NCBI RefSeq assembly: GCF_900115005.1
Contig: NZ_FOUY01000008.1
Location: forward strand, 62,001-126,000
Length of the DNA stretch: 64,000 nt
From: Pseudonocardia ammonioxydans
GTDB lineage: Bacteria > Actinomycetota > Actinomycetes > Mycobacteriales > Pseudonocardiaceae
Reading direction: 5' to 3'
A program made the translations under genes and the position numbers. The notes under the pieces are model-generated. The model was given only the letters and a program-made list of their open reading frames with translations, made no database searches and had not been told where the DNA came from. Each line of letters starts with the position of its first letter. Position 1 is the stretch's first letter. This document shows positions 19,668 through 27,094 of this stretch, piece after piece.

Positions 19668-20369
19668 TCAGCCGGTGCGCCGGGAACTCTCGCGCTCCAG
19701 GGCCCGGGCGGCCCGCTCGAGCCGGCGGGCGACGTCCTCGAGGTCCGGTTCCCCGCCGCGCTCCTGCTCCAGCGGCAGCATCGGCGCGACCCGGCGGAAG
19801 TGTGCGACGACATCCGGCAGGTCGGTGTCGGGCGCGCCGTCGGCCAGCCACCGCCGCAGCGCCTGGTTGTGCGCGGCGACCAGTGCCGCGGCCGTGACCG
19901 CGGCCCGCAGCTCGCCGTCGGGCTGCCCGGCCAGGCGCGCGGCGAGCTCGCGGGTGAACAGGCGCCGGTAGTGGTGCACCGAGGCCGCCTCCCGGTCACG
20001 CAGCGCCGGTACCCGCCCGGTCAGGGCGAACCGCTGCCGGGCGACCGCGGGGTCGTCGGTGTAGAGGTCGAAGACGGTCTCCGCGGCACGCAGTGCCAGC
20101 GACGGCAGCGGCTCGTCGGGGTGCGCGCCGTCGAAGACCTCCGAGATCCGGGCCAGGCCGCGCTCGTGGTCGGGGGAGAGCGCGTCCTCCTTGCCGTGGA
20201 AGTAGCGGAAGAACGTGCGGCGCCCGACCCCGGCCGCGGCCGCGATGTCGTCGACCGTCGTCTCGTCGTAGCCCCGTTCGGTGAACAGTCGCGCCGCGGC
20301 CGCGACCAGGCCCCTGCGGACCTCCGCGCGTCCCTCGGGCGAACGCCCGCGGCGAGTGCTGCTCGTCAT
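19668..20369 (-). CDS. TetR-family regulator, likely repressor of the adjacent acyl-CoA dehydrogenase
   Basis: 233 residues from ATG 20369. The helix-turn-helix is at about 18-62 (LVAAAARLFTERGYDETTVDDIAAAAGVGRRTFFRYFHGKEDAL). The ligand domain ends in a Glu/Arg-rich tail. It diverges from fadE, and the 60-bp gap holds a 16-bp palindrome overlapping the fadE -35 box, so repression of fadE and of itself is the simple model (inference). The ligand could be an acyl-CoA. Confidence 0.9.
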   Translation of the reverse strand: MTSSTRRGRSPEGRAEVRRGLVAAAARLFTERGYDETTVDDIAAAAGVGRRTFFRYFHGKEDALSPDHERGLARISEVFDGAHPDEPLPSLALRAAETVFDLYTDDPAVARQRFALTGRVPALRDREAASVHHYRRLFTRELAARLAGQPDGELRAAVTAAALVAAHNQALRRWLADGAPDTDLPDVVAHFRRVAPMLPLEQERGGEPDLEDVARRLERAARALERESSRRTG

Positions 20370-20381
20370 GGCACGGAGGGT

Positions 20382-20397
20382 AGCAAGATACATTGCT
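20382..20397. promoter_or_regulatory. Probable TetR operator
   Basis: AGCAA-gataca-TTGCT, a 16-bp inverted repeat between the divergent TetR and fadE starts. Its right arm supplies the first five bases of the fadE -35 box (20393-20398), so binding would block that promoter. GGCACGGAG also occurs on both sides (20370-20378 and 20403-20411 region) as a direct repeat. Confidence 0.6.
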
Positions 20398-20422
20398 CTG
20401 TGGCACGGAGTGCCGTTAACAT
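20393..20422 (+). promoter_or_regulatory. fadE promoter
   Basis: TTGCTC (20393-20398) and TAACAT (20417-20422), 18 bp apart. The start site would fall at about 20429, on the ATG at 20430, giving a leaderless mRNA. Confidence 0.6.
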
Positions 20423-20429
20423 TTCCGGT

Positions 20430-21584
20430 ATGAACAGCGACTTCGAGAGCTACCGGCTCAGCGACGAGCACCAGGCCCTGCGGGAGGCGGTGCGCGACCT
20501 GGCCGAGAAGGAGATCGCGCCGCACGCCGCGGAGGTCGACGAGGAAGGGCGGTTCCCGGTCGAGGCCCGGGAGGCGCTGACCCGGGCCGGGTTCCACGCC
20601 GTGATCATCCCGGAGGCCTACGGCGGTGAGGGGGCCGACGAGCTCGCCGGCTGCATCGTCATCGAGGAGGTCGCCCGGGTCTGCGGCTCGTCGTCGCTGA
20701 TCCCGGCCGTCAACGGCCTCGGGATGACCCCGGTGCTGCTGTCGGCCTCGGAGGAGCTGAAGAAGCAGGTCCTGCCGTCCGTGGCGGCCGGCGAGGCGAT
20801 GTTCAGCTACGCGCTGTCCGAGCGGGAGGCCGGCTCGGACGCCGCGTCGATGCGCACCCGTGCCCGCCGCGAGGGCGACGAGTGGGTCCTCAACGGCACC
20901 AAGTGCTGGATCACCAACGCCGGCGAGTCGACCTGGTACACGGTCATGGCCGTCACCGACCCGGAGAAGAAGGCGAACGGCATCTCCGCGTTCGTGGTCC
21001 ACAAGGACGACCCGGGCTTCTCGGTCGGCCCGAAGGAGCGCAAGCTCGGCATCCACGGCTCGCCGACCCGTGAGATCTACTTCGAGGAGTGCCGCATCCC
21101 GGCCGACCGGATCGTCGGCGCGGAGGGGACCGGCTTCAAGACCGCGCTGCGTACCCTCGACCACACCCGCCCGACCATCGGCGCGCAGGCCGTCGGCATC
21201 GCCCAGGGTGCCCTGGACGTCGCCACCGCCTACGTCAAGGAGCGCAAGCAGTTCGGCAAGGCCATCGCCGAGTTCCAGGGCCTGCAGTTCATGCTCGCCG
21301 ACATGGCGATGAAGGTGGAGGCCGCCCGCCAGCTGGTCTACGTGGCCGCCTCCCGTGCCGAGCGCAACGAGCCGGACCTGGGCTTCATCTCCTCGGCCGC
21401 CAAGTGCTTCGCCTCGGACACCGCGATGTCCGTGACCACCGACGCCGTCCAGCTGCTCGGCGGCGCCGGGTACACCCGCGACTTCCCCGTCGAGCGGATG
21501 ATGCGCGACGCGAAGATCACTCAGATCTACGAGGGCACCAACCAGATCCAGCGCATGGTGATGGCGCGCAACCTGCTCAAGTGA
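20430..21584 (+). CDS. fadE25: Acyl-CoA dehydrogenase, FadE25 type
   Basis: 384 residues, FAD-dependent alpha,beta-dehydrogenation of acyl-CoA. The family blocks are clear: FSYALSEREAGSDAASM and WVLNGTKCWITNAGES around the flavin, RKQFGKAIAEFQGLQFMLADM, and the catalytic base Glu368 in IYEGTNQIQR. The sequence resembles short-chain/isobutyryl- or butyryl-type enzymes; exact chain length is not readable. It follows purK-purE as Rv3274c does in M. tuberculosis, but with a TetR regulator inserted. A 7-bp-stem hairpin at 21619-21644 may terminate it. Confidence 0.93.
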   Translation: MNSDFESYRLSDEHQALREAVRDLAEKEIAPHAAEVDEEGRFPVEAREALTRAGFHAVIIPEAYGGEGADELAGCIVIEEVARVCGSSSLIPAVNGLGMTPVLLSASEELKKQVLPSVAAGEAMFSYALSEREAGSDAASMRTRARREGDEWVLNGTKCWITNAGESTWYTVMAVTDPEKKANGISAFVVHKDDPGFSVGPKERKLGIHGSPTREIYFEECRIPADRIVGAEGTGFKTALRTLDHTRPTIGAQAVGIAQGALDVATAYVKERKQFGKAIAEFQGLQFMLADMAMKVEAARQLVYVAASRAERNEPDLGFISSAAKCFASDTAMSVTTDAVQLLGGAGYTRDFPVERMMRDAKITQIYEGTNQIQRMVMARNLLK

Positions 21585-21618
21585 GTTCCGGGCCGCCCAC
21601 GCTCAACCTGATCGCTGA

Positions 21619-21644
21619 CCGGCGGCCGGGTCGGCACCCGCCGG
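21619..21644 (+). terminator. Weak hairpin after fadE
   Basis: CCGGCGG (21619-21625) pairs with CCGCCGG (21638-21644) over a 12-nt loop, 35 bp after the fadE stop. Confidence 0.35.
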
Positions 21645-21856
21645 CCCGTTCATCGATGCCCCGTTCCGGGAACCTGCACTGTGGCGGGGGGTGCAACAAG
21701 AGGGGCACGTGTCGTGGAAGTCGGTCAGTTCTTGCAGAGTCGTAGCCGGGGAGAAGAGGTCCTTCTCATGGAAGGGACGCTCGACCAGCTGGACAGGCGT
21801 CGGGCAGCCTGACCGATCCCGTCCAGTGGGGAGGACGTCGACAAGTTGCACAGCAT

Positions 21857-21997
21857 CGTCGATCTCGACTGCGCCTCGTAGAGGAGTCGGGCCTCGAGCA
21901 GGTCGTCCATCTGCGGCTTGGGTGCCTCGAGCAGAACTCCGATCGTCGTGCCGGGAGCTGCGACGACCCGCTCCGGGTCGGGCCACTGCGAGCGCAC
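21857..21997 (-). pseudogene. Remnant of a GntR/FadR-type regulator: linker and first FCD helix
   Basis: On the minus strand the frame reads PDPERVVAAPGTTIGVLLE followed by PQMDDLLEARLLYEAQ. This is the link between the winged helix and FCD domain plus the LLEAR helix typical of FadR-family regulators. The frame then loses resemblance, and the expected DNA-binding domain is absent upstream. The C-terminal FCD part lies beside it in the opposite orientation (22003-22299), so the gene seems inverted internally and dead. Confidence 0.45.
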
Positions 21998-22002
21998 ACC
22001 GG

Positions 22003-22299
22003 CAGCCCGGCGACACCACCGGCTTCACCGGACACCTCGATTTTCACACCACCGTCCTGATGGCAACCGGCAACCTCATGATCACCATGATGGGCCAGCC
22101 AGTGGCAGACGTCCTGCGTACTCGCCTCCTCCAAGCCGCCGCCGACAGCGCCGACAGCAGCGAGTGGGATCGCGTCGACGACGATCACCGCCGCATCGCG
22201 GAACACATCGCCGCAGGCGACGGCGACGGCGCGGAGGCCGCGATGCGACAACACATCAACGATCTCCGATCGCTGTACCAGCGGGCCAGCTGCTGGTGA
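22003..22299 (+). pseudogene. Remnant of a GntR/FadR-type regulator: C-terminal FCD domain
   Basis: The plus-strand frame ending at TGA 22299 reads FHTTVLMATGNLMITMMGQP, then a helix, then DDDHRRIAEHIAAGDGDGAE and AAMRQHINDLRSLYQ. This is the FCD C-terminal pattern (FH..v..atgN, H..I..Ai..gD, A...m..Hl). No start codon or N-terminal domain belongs to it in this orientation. Upstream sequence in the same frame is not FCD-like. It pairs with the inverted fragment at 21857-21997. The rest of 21585-22469 shows no gene I can support. Confidence 0.55.
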
Positions 22300-22484
22300 A
22301 CAGCAGACCCGACGTCGGAGTCGCACACAGGCGGTGATTCCGACTATGGCAGTCCGCCTCGGTTGATCACAGCTGCTGTTCGTCCTCAACAGTGATGACG
22401 TCGACCCCCTGGTGCTAACGGCCCTGGGCTGCGCTGCGCTGGACAGACCAGTCAGATTGGTCGCCTATTGTGGGGAGCCCCTCC

Positions 22485-23051
22485 GTGAACCAGCCGTGGA
22501 CTTTCTCCAGCTCACGCAATCGTGCGCGACACGCCGCGCCTGCACCGGCTCGCCGGCGAATGTGGTCGGCGGCTGCCGCCTTCGCCATCGCGGTCATGGG
22601 TGTCTCAGGGGTCCTCGTGGCCTCCCTCGGCAGCGCTGGCGACGCTGAAACCACGGTTATGAGCGCAGCCCCGACGATCCCGCCCGCTGCCGTCGCCACT
22701 CCCGCCGCCGCCCCGCCTCATGAACGAACGACCGCACCTACTTCCCCCGCCCGGGTGGCGCCACAGACCAAACCGAAGACAACCACCACCAAGAAGCCGA
22801 AACCGTCGGCCATGACGGTCGCCGAGTGCAATCGCCTCGCGGCGAATTCGATGATGCCCAACGCCGAGCTGGGACCCTACTTGCGATCGCGTGGATGCAA
22901 CACGACCGCGGACTCACTTCTCGTCGGCCCCGCGCCTCAGGAGGTGACCTCGGTCGAGCCGGCTGAGGCAGCGCTCCAGGCCTGCCGAGAACAGACCGGC
23001 CAGACCACCGCGCAGTGTATCGACCAGTCCCGACGCGGCCTCGCGAACTAG
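22485..23051 (+). CDS. Small secreted or membrane-anchored protein of unknown function
   Basis: 188 residues from GTG 22485 (193 from GTG 22470). A basic start and one hydrophobic helix (about 28-47) form a signal anchor. Next is a long Pro/Thr/Ala/Lys linker with a run of Thr and Lys (TKPKTTTTKKPKPS), then a compact domain with four cysteines: AECNRLAANSMMPNAELGPY, RSRGCNTTADS, QACREQTG and AQCIDQSRRG. The even cysteine number and signal suggest a disulfide-bonded extracytoplasmic domain. TATTGT at 22466-22471 is a possible -10. Codon use is less GC-biased than the neighbours, fitting acquired DNA. No family recognised. Confidence 0.6.
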   Translation: MNQPWTFSSSRNRARHAAPAPARRRMWSAAAAFAIAVMGVSGVLVASLGSAGDAETTVMSAAPTIPPAAVATPAAAPPHERTTAPTSPARVAPQTKPKTTTTKKPKPSAMTVAECNRLAANSMMPNAELGPYLRSRGCNTTADSLLVGPAPQEVTSVEPAEAALQACREQTGQTTAQCIDQSRRGLAN

Positions 23052-23277
23052 GGCAGCGCCGAGAGGTCGCCGCTGGCCGAAGTGATGGACACCGTCATCG
23101 ATCGAGTTCGCGTCATCCCGAGCGATTGAGCCGGTACCGTCGGCGAAGAGCTGCTGGCACCGGATGGCCTTCAGGTCGGTGCCGAGCCGGGCGACGCTCA
23201 GTCGCCCGCTCCTGCACCGGCGCGCTACGCGACATGGCTGTGCTTCTGTCTCGTGGCGCTCCGGCTGCTTCGTCGTC

Positions 23278-23667
23278 CTATTTCATGGTGGCGAGCTGGA
23301 TCAGGTTGCCGCAGGTGTCGTCGAGGACGGCGGTGACCACCGGCCCCAGGTCGGTGGCGTCCTGGGTGAACTCCACGCCCAGCCCCTTGAGCCGCTCGAC
23401 CTCGGCGTGGACGTCGTCGACGGCGAACTGGGTGGCCGGGATGCCGTCGCCGACCAGGGCCTGCTTGTACGGGCCGACGGCCGGGTGACCGTCGGGCTCC
23501 AGCAGCAGCTCGACGCCGTCCGGGTCGGCGGGGGAGACCACGGTGAGCCAGCGGGCCCCGCCGGCCGGCACGTCGGTCTTCTTCCGGAAGCCGAGCTTGT
23601 CGGTGTAGAAGGCGAGCGCCTTGGCCTGGTCGTCGACGAACACGCTGGTGACGGTGATGCGGATCAT
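23278..23667 (-). CDS. VOC (glyoxalase/bleomycin-resistance fold) protein
   Basis: 129 residues with the paired beta-alpha-beta-beta-beta modules of the vicinal oxygen chelate fold: ITVTSVFVDDQAKALAFYTDKLGFRKK first and TQFAVDDVHAEVERLKGLGVEF second, ending VLDDTCGNLIQLATMK. The usual metal His/Glu positions are only partly kept, so it may bind rather than convert its ligand. It is coupled (4-bp overlap) to an ArsR-type regulator, a common pairing. Confidence 0.88.
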   Translation of the reverse strand: MIRITVTSVFVDDQAKALAFYTDKLGFRKKTDVPAGGARWLTVVSPADPDGVELLLEPDGHPAVGPYKQALVGDGIPATQFAVDDVHAEVERLKGLGVEFTQDATDLGPVVTAVLDDTCGNLIQLATMK

Positions 23668-23960
23668 GGTTCAGGAGCCTCTCGGTCGATGGGCCACCGC
23701 TCGACGATCGAGCGCAGCGGTCCCGTGTCGAGGTCGTGGAACTTGTACCGGCCCTGCCGGCGGGTGCGGACCAGGCCGGCCTCCTCGAGCACGGCGAGGT
23801 GCTGGGACACGGCCTGGCGCGAGGACGTCAGGCCGTGCTTCATGGTCAGCCGGCCGCAGAGCTCGAACAGCGTCTGCCCGTCACGGTCGGTCAGCTCGTC
23901 CAGGATGGTGCGCCGGGTCGCGTCGCCGAGCGCCTTGAACAGTTCGGGCCCGGCGTCCAC
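23664..23960 (-). CDS. ArsR-family repressor
   Basis: 98 residues from GTG 23960. The winged helix is FKALGDATRRTILDELTDRDGQTLFELCGRLTM...SRQAVSQHLAVLEEAGLVRTRRQGRYKFHDLD. It lacks the ELCVCDL metal motif of arsenic sensors, so its ligand is probably not arsenite. Longer in-frame starts (up to 23978) lie inside the promoter; the near-consensus -35/-10 pair predicts transcription starting at the GTG used here. Autoregulation through the palindrome between the -35 and -10 boxes is likely. Confidence 0.85.
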   Translation of the reverse strand: MDAGPELFKALGDATRRTILDELTDRDGQTLFELCGRLTMKHGLTSSRQAVSQHLAVLEEAGLVRTRRQGRYKFHDLDTGPLRSIVERWPIDREAPEP

Positions 23961-23967
23961 GACCACC

Positions 23968-23997
23968 TTTATAGGCAAGTGGCGACTTGCCTGTCAA
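23968..23997 (-). promoter_or_regulatory. ArsR-VOC promoter with embedded operator
   Basis: Minus strand: TTGACA (23997-23992), 18 bp, TATAAA (23973-23968), the closest to consensus in the window. Between and touching both boxes is a perfect palindrome AGGCAAGT-4-ACTTGCCT (23973-23992). The -35 box overlaps the stop codon of the upstream XRE gene (23996-23994). Confidence 0.75.
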
Positions 23998-24545
23998 GGT
24001 GTCCGGGGTTCCCCGCCCGCCGCGGTCCGCACGACCAGGACGGCGGCGGCGGGGCGGCCGTCGAGCGCCCGGTAGGTGTGCTCGGTGTCGCTGGTCCACG
24101 CGGTGCCCGCGCCGGTCGTCAGGTCGGTCTCCGCGCCGGCCCGGCCGACCCGGGCCGCTCCCCGGGTCACCAGCAGGTGCTCGACGACGTGGGGTCCGTG
24201 CGCCGCCGAGACGTGCACCGCGCCGGGCTCCAGGGTCAGCGCGTAGACCTCGACGGTGCCCTCGGCGTCGGTGGTGCTCTCCAGGAGCCGGGCGGTGATC
24301 CCCGGTGACGCGACCTCCGTTCCCGGGCGGTCGGCCAGAAGCTCCGACAGCGGAACCTCCAGCGTGTTCGCCAGCGCGTAGAGCGTGGACAGGGTCGGGT
24401 TGCGGCTGCCGTGCTCGATCTCCGACAGCGACCCCTTGCCGACGCCGGCCCGTGCGGCGAGCGCTCCGACCGAGAGTCCGTGCGCCACGCGCGCTCGCCG
24501 CAGGCGCTCGCCGACGGCAGCGCGCAGGCCGTCCTGCTGTGCCAC
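23994..24545 (-). CDS. XRE-family regulator with C-terminal cupin domain
   Basis: 183 residues from GTG 24545. The helix-turn-helix is at about 10-65 (ERLRRARVAHGLSVGALAARAGVGKGSLSEIEHGSRNPTLSTLYALANTL). A cupin follows (about 95-180, EVYALTLEPGAVHVSAAHGPHVVEHLLVTRGAA), which usually binds a small ligand. It diverges from a BenE-type transporter; both starts have -10-like boxes and the gap plus the transporter start hold inverted repeats, so it probably controls that gene. AGCGTA (24552-24557), read as TACGCT on the minus strand, predicts a leaderless start at 24545. Confidence 0.85.
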   Translation of the reverse strand: MAQQDGLRAAVGERLRRARVAHGLSVGALAARAGVGKGSLSEIEHGSRNPTLSTLYALANTLEVPLSELLADRPGTEVASPGITARLLESTTDAEGTVEVYALTLEPGAVHVSAAHGPHVVEHLLVTRGAARVGRAGAETDLTTGAGTAWTSDTEHTYRALDGRPAAAVLVVRTAAGGEPRTP

Positions 24546-24551
24546 GGCGCG

Positions 24552-24585
24552 AGCGTACCGTAGCGTTCTGTTTATGGAACGTTCC
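24552..24585. promoter_or_regulatory. Divergent promoter region with XRE operator candidates
   Basis: Minus-strand TACGCT (24557-24552) serves the XRE gene; plus-strand TAGCGT (24561-24566) serves the transporter, leaderless at 24574. CGTTC (24564-24568) pairs with GAACG (24577-24581), and a perfect GGAACGTTCC palindrome (24576-24585) starts at the transporter's second codon. Confidence 0.45.
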
Positions 24586-25779
24586 TGGACGCAACCGGTG
24601 TCGGTCGGGATCGTCGCTGCCGTCGTCGGTGTCACCAGCTCGTTCGCCGTCGTCCTCGCCGGGTTGCAGGCCGCCGGGGCCGACCCGGCGCAGGCCGCGT
24701 CCGGGCTGGTGGTGCTCACCCTGCTGCAGGGGGCGGGGACCGTCTGGCTCAGCCGCCGGTTCCGCCGCCCGATCACGATCGCCTGGTCCACGCCCGGTGC
24801 CGCGCTGCTCGCCTCGACCGGGGCGGTGGCCGGCGGCTGGCCCGCCGTGGTCGGGGCGTTCCTGGTCACCGGCGTGCTGATCGTGCTGACCGGGCTCTGG
24901 GGCAGGCTGGGGCGACTCGTCGGGGCGATCCCTGCGCCGCTCGCGCAGGCCATGCTCGCCGGGGTGCTGCTACCGCTGTGCCTGGAACCGGTGCGCGCGC
25001 TGGCGGAGCAGCCGCTGCTGGTGGCGCCGATCGTCGTCGTGTGGGTGGCGTTGCAGCGGTTCGCCCCGCGCTGGGCGTCACCGGCGGCGTTCGCGCTCGC
25101 GCTCGTGATCGTGCTGGTCACCGCGGGCGGCACCGACTGGCTGCGCCTGCCGGTGGTGACGGTGACGGTGCCGGAGCTCTCCCCGGCCGCGGTGATCGGG
25201 GTGGCGCTGCCGCTGTACGTGGTGACGATGGCCTCGCAGAACGTCCCGGGCGTCGCGGTGCTGTCCGCGGCCGGCTACCCGACGCCGTGGCGCCACGCGA
25301 TGGTGCTGACCGGGGCCGGGACCGTGCTCGGCGGTCCGGCCGGTGCGCACGCGGTCAACCTCGCCGCGATCACCGCGGCACTGCCCGCGTCGGCGGAGGC
25401 GCACCCCGACCCGGACCGGCGCTGGATCGCCGCGCAGGCGGCCGGATGGACCCATCTGCTGCTGGCCCCGGCGGCCACGACGCTCGCCGCGCTCGTCGCC
25501 GCGGCCCCGGCCGGGGTGATCGAGTCGGTGGCCGGGCTGGCGCTGTTCGGGACGTTCGCGTCGGCCCTGTCCTCGGCCCTGTCGTCGGCGCCGTCCACGA
25601 CCGCCGCCGACCCGGTCGCCCGCATCCCGGCCGCCGCGACGTTCCTGTGCGCGGCGAGCGGACTCGCGATCGCCGGGATCGGCGGGGCGTTCTGGGGCCT
25701 CGTCGCCGGCGTGGCGCTGCACTTGGTGCTGCGCCCGCGCAGCACGGTCGGGCCGGGCTCCGACCGGGTCAGAGGATGA
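24574..25779 (+). CDS. benE: BenE-family benzoate/aromatic acid transporter
   Basis: 401 residues, about 11-12 membrane helices. Features of the BenE family include PITIAWSTPGAALLAS after helix 3, VTMASQNVPGVAVLSAAGYPTPWR in the middle and GGPAGAHAVNLAAITAAL after it. Family members are proton symporters for benzoate and similar acids, but no aromatic degradation genes are in the window, so the substrate is unsure. Its end overlaps ilvA by 11 bp tail to tail. Confidence 0.85.
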   Translation: MERSWTQPVSVGIVAAVVGVTSSFAVVLAGLQAAGADPAQAASGLVVLTLLQGAGTVWLSRRFRRPITIAWSTPGAALLASTGAVAGGWPAVVGAFLVTGVLIVLTGLWGRLGRLVGAIPAPLAQAMLAGVLLPLCLEPVRALAEQPLLVAPIVVVWVALQRFAPRWASPAAFALALVIVLVTAGGTDWLRLPVVTVTVPELSPAAVIGVALPLYVVTMASQNVPGVAVLSAAGYPTPWRHAMVLTGAGTVLGGPAGAHAVNLAAITAALPASAEAHPDPDRRWIAAQAAGWTHLLLAPAATTLAALVAAAPAGVIESVAGLALFGTFASALSSALSSAPSTTAADPVARIPAAATFLCAASGLAIAGIGGAFWGLVAGVALHLVLRPRSTVGPGSDRVRG

Positions 25780-27058
25780 AGCCGAACAGCGGGCTGTCCG
25801 GCGGGATCTGCTCGATGTGCGGCGGCGCCTCGTCCATCCGCTTGAGCAGCGCGGCCAGGTCGTCCGGCGATCCCAGCTCGATCCCGACGAGCGCCGGCCC
25901 GGTCTCCCGGTTCGAGCGCTTCGTGTACTCGAACAGCGTGATGTCGTCGTCCGGGCCGAGGACGTCGTCGAGGAACCGCCGCAGTGCGCCGGGTTCCTGC
26001 GGGAACTCGACCAGGAAGTAGTGCTTGCGGCCCTCGAAGATCAGGGCCCGCTCGACGATGTCGGCGTAGCGGCTCACGTCGTTGTTGCCGCCGGACAGCA
26101 GGCACACCGTGGTCGCGTTGCGCGGGATCCCGAGCTGGTCCAGCGCGGACGGCGACAGCGCCCCGGCGGGCTCGGCGATGATCCCGTCGGACTGGTAGAG
26201 CGCCAGCATCTCGACGCAGATGCGTCCCTCCGGGACGGCGACCAGCTCCACGCCGGAGTCCCGGACCGCCTCGAACGTCGCCGCGCCGACCTTGCGGACC
26301 GCGGCGCCGTCGACGAACGGGTCCAGCCTGCCCAGGTCCACCGGCTCGCCCGCACCGACCGCGGCGGCCATGCTCGCGGCCCCGGCCGGCTCGACCCCGA
26401 CGATCCGGGTCGACGGGGCGTGCTCGCGCAGGTAGGTGAGCGCCCCGGCGAGCAGCCCGCCGCCACCGACCGGCACGACCAGCACGTCCGGCGGGTCGGC
26501 CAGCTGGGACAGGATCTCGCGGGCGATCGTGCCCTGGCCGGCCACCGTGCGCGGGTCGTCGAACGCCGGTACCTGCGTCGCACCGGTCGACTCGGCGTCC
26601 GCCCGGGCCGCGGCGGCGGCCTCGTCGTAGGTGTTGCCGACCACCCGGACCTCGACGGCCTCGCGGCCGAGCCGGGCCACCCGGTCGCGCTTCTGGCGCG
26701 GTGTCGTCCCGGGCAGGTAGACCCGCCCCCGCACACCGAGGCGCTGGCAGGCGAACGCCACCCCCTGGGCGTGGTTGCCCGCGCTCGCGCAGACCACACC
26801 GGCCGCGCGGTCGGCGTCGGGCAGCTGGGCGATCAGGTTGTAGGCGCCGCGGATCTTGTAGGAGCGGACCGGCTGCAGGTCCTCGCGCTTGACCCAGACC
26901 TCGCCGTGCAGCGCGTCCGACAGGCGCGGGTTGAGCTGCAGCGGGGTCGGGCCGATCACGGCGCGGAGCCGGGCCGCCGCGTCGTCGACGTCCCGGGCGC
27001 TCACCCGGTCACCGGGCGCAGGGGAGGGGGTGGGGGTCACGGTCGTCCAGCGTCTCAC
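25769..27058 (-). CDS. ilvA: Threonine deaminase (threonine ammonia-lyase), short ACT-like form
   Basis: About 429 residues from GTG 27058; GTG 27040 is an equally possible start. PLP enzyme making 2-oxobutanoate for isoleucine synthesis. Lys68 in RSYKIRGAYN is the PLP lysine (numbered from 27058); CASAGNHAQGVAFACQ and VPVGGGGLLAGAL bind the cofactor. The last about 95 residues (EGRKHYFLVEFPQEPGALRRFL onward) form one ACT-like regulatory domain, the TIGR02079 type rather than the two-domain E. coli form. Confidence 0.9.
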   Translation of the reverse strand: MRRWTTVTPTPSPAPGDRVSARDVDDAAARLRAVIGPTPLQLNPRLSDALHGEVWVKREDLQPVRSYKIRGAYNLIAQLPDADRAAGVVCASAGNHAQGVAFACQRLGVRGRVYLPGTTPRQKRDRVARLGREAVEVRVVGNTYDEAAAAARADAESTGATQVPAFDDPRTVAGQGTIAREILSQLADPPDVLVVPVGGGGLLAGALTYLREHAPSTRIVGVEPAGAASMAAAVGAGEPVDLGRLDPFVDGAAVRKVGAATFEAVRDSGVELVAVPEGRICVEMLALYQSDGIIAEPAGALSPSALDQLGIPRNATTVCLLSGGNNDVSRYADIVERALIFEGRKHYFLVEFPQEPGALRRFLDDVLGPDDDITLFEYTKRSNRETGPALVGIELGSPDDLAALLKRMDEAPPHIEQIPPDSPLFGFIL

Positions 27059-27094
27059 GACCCCGTAGCGATCTTCACACCAGGACCGGGGCCC

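Noticed and set aside
21690..21856. Further minus-strand FCD sequence beyond the LLEAR helix
   Set aside because: Two frames were tried; neither continues the FCD pattern convincingly.
23052..23277. Gene between the secreted orphan and the VOC gene
   Set aside because: Frames are short, with no start signals or recognisable sequence.
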